Below are positions 13,146 through 16,124 of a DNA stretch of 16,124 nucleotides, in pieces. The DNA comes from DASZZV01 sp035544835 (lineage in GTDB: Bacteria > Acidobacteriota > Thermoanaerobaculia > Gp7-AA8). How positions within the stretch are numbered: position 1 is the first letter of the stretch; each line of letters begins with the position of its first letter. A model generated the notes under the pieces. It searched no databases and was not told where the DNA came from. It saw nothing but the letters and a program-made list of their open reading frames with translations. The DNA lies in contig DASZZV010000427.1 in the NCBI GenBank assembly GCA_035544835.1, positions 1 to 16,124 on the forward strand, given 5' to 3'. A program made the position numbers and the translations under genes.

Positions 13146-16124
13146 AGCCCCGTGGGAGCGCGGTGTCTTGTAGCCGATCGACACCTGAAGGAGCCCTCCT
13201 TCGGGGGCGGCCAGATCCTCGCCGATGACGTAGTCGTCTCCCTGGTCTTCCGGCTCGGTTGCATCACCGACTTCGATGGAATAGGTCGTTCCACCCTTCA
13301 TCGCAACATCGACCGCGGCGAGCTCCTCAGGGACCACATCCGGTTCGAAACGCGTCGTATTCAGATCGAAGTCGAGCGTGATTCCGGAGCAGGCGACTTG
13401 TTGGAGGCTCCCGCGCGATCCTGTGAATACCGCCACCGCGGTGTGGTAGCTGCTGTCGGCGGTGTCGATCCGGATGGTAGCGTCCGTGGAGGGAGTGTAT
13501 TTGAACCAGACGGTGCGGCCGGTTTTCCCTGTCTCGCAAAGGAATGGGTCGTCGCTGGCGTTGGTCGCTGAGGTCGTCACGAGCGTCGCTTTGAAGCGGC
13601 TCCTCGGCATGATGCTGGTGGTCACATCGATGGCGTCGGTCAGGTCGTCATTCGTCGCTTTCCTACCGAAGACGGCGATGATGTTCGCGTTCCCATCGAC
13701 CTCGATGTCACTTTCGGGGTCGAGTCCATCGGTGTCCCCCGACCACGCGCCGAACTCGAAACCCGTTGCCGGAACTGCCCGCAACAACACGTTTGTTCCG
13801 GCCGAATAGCCGCTGCCGCAATTCGGCGGGGTGAGTACGAGCACCGTTCCACTTCCCGGAGGATCGACTTGCGGCGCCAGGGAGTAGCAAACCGCGCTGG
13901 CCGGGACGAAATGAGCGACAACGGTCTGGCTTCGGTCCATCGTAACCTTTGTCGAGCGTGAAGAGCCGCCGTCGTTCCATCCGCGAAACGCAAGTCCGAG
14001 GCGCGGCTTCGGACGCAGCGTGACGACGGTTCCTGCCGTGTAGCCGCGCCCTTCGTTACAATCCGGATGAACGTTCGGAAGAAGGGCGCCTCCGTCGTCG
14101 GGGTCGCTGACCAGTGTCAGCGTGTAACAGGGAAGACTCTTCGAAGACGCATCCTTGATTTCTGCTTTGAATATCCCGCGGCCGAAGGTCACCGCGTACA
14201 GCGTGGTGTTGACGAAGAAGAGCTGGCGCACTTCGGCGTTGGTCGGCCCGTCGCTCGGTATCGTCCACGACTGCCCTCCATCCTCGCTGGTAAAAATGCC
14301 CGTCTCCGTTCCCAGGTAAAGCCAGTTGGAATTGAAAGGATGAATCGCCAGCGTACGCATCGGGAGCGCCGGCACGGCTCCCTGAATGTTCGTCCAGTTG
14401 ACCCCTCCGTCCGTACTCTTCCAGATGTTGTCGCTTCGAAATCCGCCAAACATCGCATATACGGTGTCCGACGAGCGCGGATCGATCGTCAACCAATTGA
14501 CGAACCGGCTCGGAAGTATTCCTCCGCCGACCCGAGTCCAGGTGGGAGAAAGCGAGGTTCCATTCGCGGTCCTGTAGACCTCGCCGTTGTTGTGGCCGAC
14601 GTAGATGATGTCGGAGTTTCCAGGCGCGACGACGATCGCGCTGATGTTGTTGCTGGTGCTCGTTCCGGCCGGAGGCTTGATGACTTTCCAGGCAGGACCA
14701 CCATTGGAGTTCGGCTCCTTGGCGTTGTTGGTGACCCAAAGCGACCGCGCCCCGGCCAGAAGGCGATTCGAATTGTTCGGGTCGAGAATAAACGGTGCGA
14801 TGAAGTTCGCGGTGGGGCTCCTGGCTTCGGTGATCGGGCTCTCTCGCGTGATCGTCTCGTAGGCCGAGCCATTCCAGATCACGTCCTGGCCGTAGATGTT
14901 CTCGGCCTGCCATGCACCTTCGACGTTGCTCCGGCGGATCGTCAGAAAGACGTATTCACCATAAAAGACCTTCGGGTCGGTCGGGTCGGCCGCTGAGTAT
15001 CCACCGTCACCTCCAGTCATCGGCGTGTAACGTTGGGCATCGCCAGAATAGCGGACCGTTCCGTTGTCCTGGGCACCGGCGACGATGACGCCCGAGGAAT
15101 TTGCTCCGGCGTTGTAGAACTGGGTAACGGCGAAGCTGTTGTTCATCTCCTCCCAACCGGCGGTCTCCTCGACTGTATAGATGTTCTGCGTGCGGAATAC
15201 TCCGCCGTCGTTTCCGACCCAGACGGTTGTGTTCGTGCTGCCGTTGAAGCCGGGAGCACTTAGCATCACCTTCTCATCCGCATGCGAGGATTCGCGCAAC
15301 ATCCCCGGCCGGCGCTTCTGCCATTTGCTGATCTTGTTGAAGGTGACTCCGCCGTCCGTGCTGCGGTACCAGTCGAGACCTCCCACGACCAGCGTGCTGG
15401 GGTTGGTCGGGTCGATCCAGATGACGTTGTGGATCCAACCCTGTTTCCCGATGAGCGAGTTGCCTTCGTTGATCCTGGTGTAGGTCTGGCCGCCGTCGTT
15501 GCTCTTGAAAAGGATTCCGTCGGATTCACCGCTCGTGGCATAAACGATCGAACCGTTGCCGGGCGCGTAGCTCACGACGACGCGCGCTTCGGTCGAAACC
15601 CCGGAAGCCTGGTTCCATGTCGCTCCGCCCTCGCTCGAGTAGATGAGCTGTCCGGCACGGCCGCTGGCGACTGCCTTTGAGTTGTCGGCAGGATGGAAGG
15701 CGACCGTACTCATGTCGCCGATATCGGTTGTCTTCGTCCAGGTCACTCCAGCATCGGTTGTGCGCCAGATGCTTCCCCTGCCGTTGTTCGAAGTGGCCGC
15801 GAGAATGGTTCTTCCGTCGGGGGAGATTGCCATCGAGTTCACTGCCGGCCAGTCGGCATTTGCCGTCGGGGGGAGTTGATTCCAGGTCGTGCCGCCGTCG
15901 GTGCTCTTGAACACGCCGGCACCGAAAATCGCGCCGCCGTTGCCGAATCCCTCTCCGGTCCCGGCGTACAACGTGTTGAAATCACCAGGCATGGCGATGA
16001 GCGCGGTGACCGATAGCGTAGGAAGAAAGTCGTTCACCGGCTTCCAACTCGACGCGCCGTTGGTCGTCTTCCAGATGCCGCCGCCGGCCGTTCCGACCAG
16101 CATTGTCGAAGGGTTGTTCGGATC
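13137..16124 (-). CDS. Sortilin/BNR (Asp-box) beta-propeller surface protein, N-terminus off the right edge
   Basis: The frame is open to the window end. The residues before the first visible ATG (DPNNPST then MLVGTAGGGIWKTTNGASSW) are clearly part of the protein, so the true start lies beyond 16124. At least 995 residues are visible. The first two thirds (16124 to about 14140) are a sortilin/VPS10-type propeller with repeated Asp boxes: STDGGTTW, TTDAGVTW, SSEGGATW, SNDGGQTY, STDGGVTF, STDGGVNW and SEDGGQSW. Two InlB-like repeats follow (about 14140-13660; GLAFRGWNDGG and GFEFGAWSGDTDG). A PPC-like beta domain comes last (about 13655-13200; TGRTVWFKYTPSTDATIRIDT). No sialidase catalytic residues are obvious, so binding rather than cleavage is likely. 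It ends in the 41-bp repeat. Confidence 0.9.
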   Translation of the reverse strand, partial: DPNNPSTMLVGTAGGGIWKTTNGASSWKPVNDFLPTLSVTALIAMPGDFNTLYAGTGEGFGNGGAIFGAGVFKSTDGGTTWNQLPPTANADWPAVNSMAISPDGRTILAATSNNGRGSIWRTTDAGVTWTKTTDIGDMSTVAFHPADNSKAVASGRAGQLIYSSEGGATWNQASGVSTEARVVVSYAPGNGSIVYATSGESDGILFKSNDGGQTYTRINEGNSLIGKQGWIHNVIWIDPTNPSTLVVGGLDWYRSTDGGVTFNKISKWQKRRPGMLRESSHADEKVMLSAPGFNGSTNTTVWVGNDGGVFRTQNIYTVEETAGWEEMNNSFAVTQFYNAGANSSGVIVAGAQDNGTVRYSGDAQRYTPMTGGDGGYSAADPTDPKVFYGEYVFLTIRRSNVEGAWQAENIYGQDVIWNGSAYETITRESPITEARSPTANFIAPFILDPNNSNRLLAGARSLWVTNNAKEPNSNGGPAWKVIKPPAGTSTSNNISAIVVAPGNSDIIYVGHNNGEVYRTANGTSLSPTWTRVGGGILPSRFVNWLTIDPRSSDTVYAMFGGFRSDNIWKSTDGGVNWTNIQGAVPALPMRTLAIHPFNSNWLYLGTETGIFTSEDGGQSWTIPSDGPTNAEVRQLFFVNTTLYAVTFGRGIFKAEIKDASSKSLPCYTLTLVSDPDDGGALLPNVHPDCNEGRGYTAGTVVTLRPKPRLGLAFRGWNDGGSSRSTKVTMDRSQTVVAHFVPASAVCYSLAPQVDPPGSGTVLVLTPPNCGSGYSAGTNVLLRAVPATGFEFGAWSGDTDGLDPESDIEVDGNANIIAVFGRKATNDDLTDAIDVTTSIMPRSRFKATLVTTSATNASDDPFLCETGKTGRTVWFKYTPSTDATIRIDTADSSYHTAVAVFTGSRGSLQQVACSGITLDFDLNTTRFEPDVVPEELAAVDVAMKGGTTYSIEVGDATEPEDQGDDYVIGEDLAAPEGGLLQVSIGYKTPRSHGARR

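Noticed and set aside
13000..13173. 57-codon plus-strand frame through repeat copy 2 (RAPFKDNRSAPQRRAP also readable in copy 1)
   Set aside because: The shared residues follow from the shared DNA; there is no ribosome site, and the frame overlaps the real leftward gene end.
1..16124. CRISPR array, tRNA, rRNA, transposase, integrase or phage genes
   Set aside because: Looked for in all gaps and frames; nothing with the required repeats, folds or motifs was seen.

Overview
The window looks like a piece of a GC-rich, Gram-negative bacterial chromosome. It holds a TonB-dependent outer-membrane receptor, several Sec signal peptides and large secreted beta-propeller proteins. I would guess Acidobacteriota: the duplicated C-terminal domain of the first large gene (motifs KVLDGRPVNNKWWVFFATL and TYTKPAGGTSATFDTSAF) resembles one I associate with secreted proteins of that phylum. 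This placement is inference from memory, not a search result.

Layout. Positions 1-45 hold only the first 15 codons of a leftward secreted-protein gene, with a good sigma70-like promoter. It is divergent from a 1176-residue rightward multidomain surface protein (394-3924): carbohydrate-binding-like domain, PKD, two Ig-like domains, an NHL propeller interrupted by a PPC-like domain, and a tandem C-terminal duplication. Next come a mostly non-coding stretch, a small conserved-looking protein (4274-4603), a FitAB/VapBC-type toxin-antitoxin pair (4712-5373), a decayed ABC-transporter ATPase with a frameshift in its Walker A motif (5554-5716, minus), and an intergenic palindromic repeat cluster (5824-5987).

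A cyclic-nucleotide-binding plus DUF1003 membrane protein (6100-6957) converges on a second toxin-antitoxin pair of Phd/YefM-PIN type (7032-7666, minus). A 20-bp perfect palindrome lies across that antitoxin's start codons. Divergent from the pair is an 851-residue TonB-dependent receptor (7820-10375).

The right-hand third has a different character. A 41-bp exact direct repeat at 10447-10487 and 13105-13145 brackets a two-gene segment: a V4R/DUF2378-like protein and a secreted clan GH-A (GH39-like) glycoside hydrolase whose base composition looks richer in GC than its neighbours. The hydrolase signal peptide is out of frame with the obvious ATG. The last gene, leftward and running off the right edge, is a large sortilin/BNR (Asp-box) propeller protein with InlB-like repeats and a PPC-like domain. 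Its stop codon lies inside the second repeat copy.

Functionally the window is a set of surface and secreted proteins (two propeller proteins, a TonB receptor, a glycoside hydrolase) mixed with toxin-antitoxin modules, a gene relic and palindromic repeats, as expected of a plastic accessory region. I see no rRNA, tRNA, CRISPR array, transposase or integrase. The best candidates for something undescribed are the repeat-bracketed segment, the operator-like palindrome on the Phd start codons, and the inverted-repeat element at 5824-5987.
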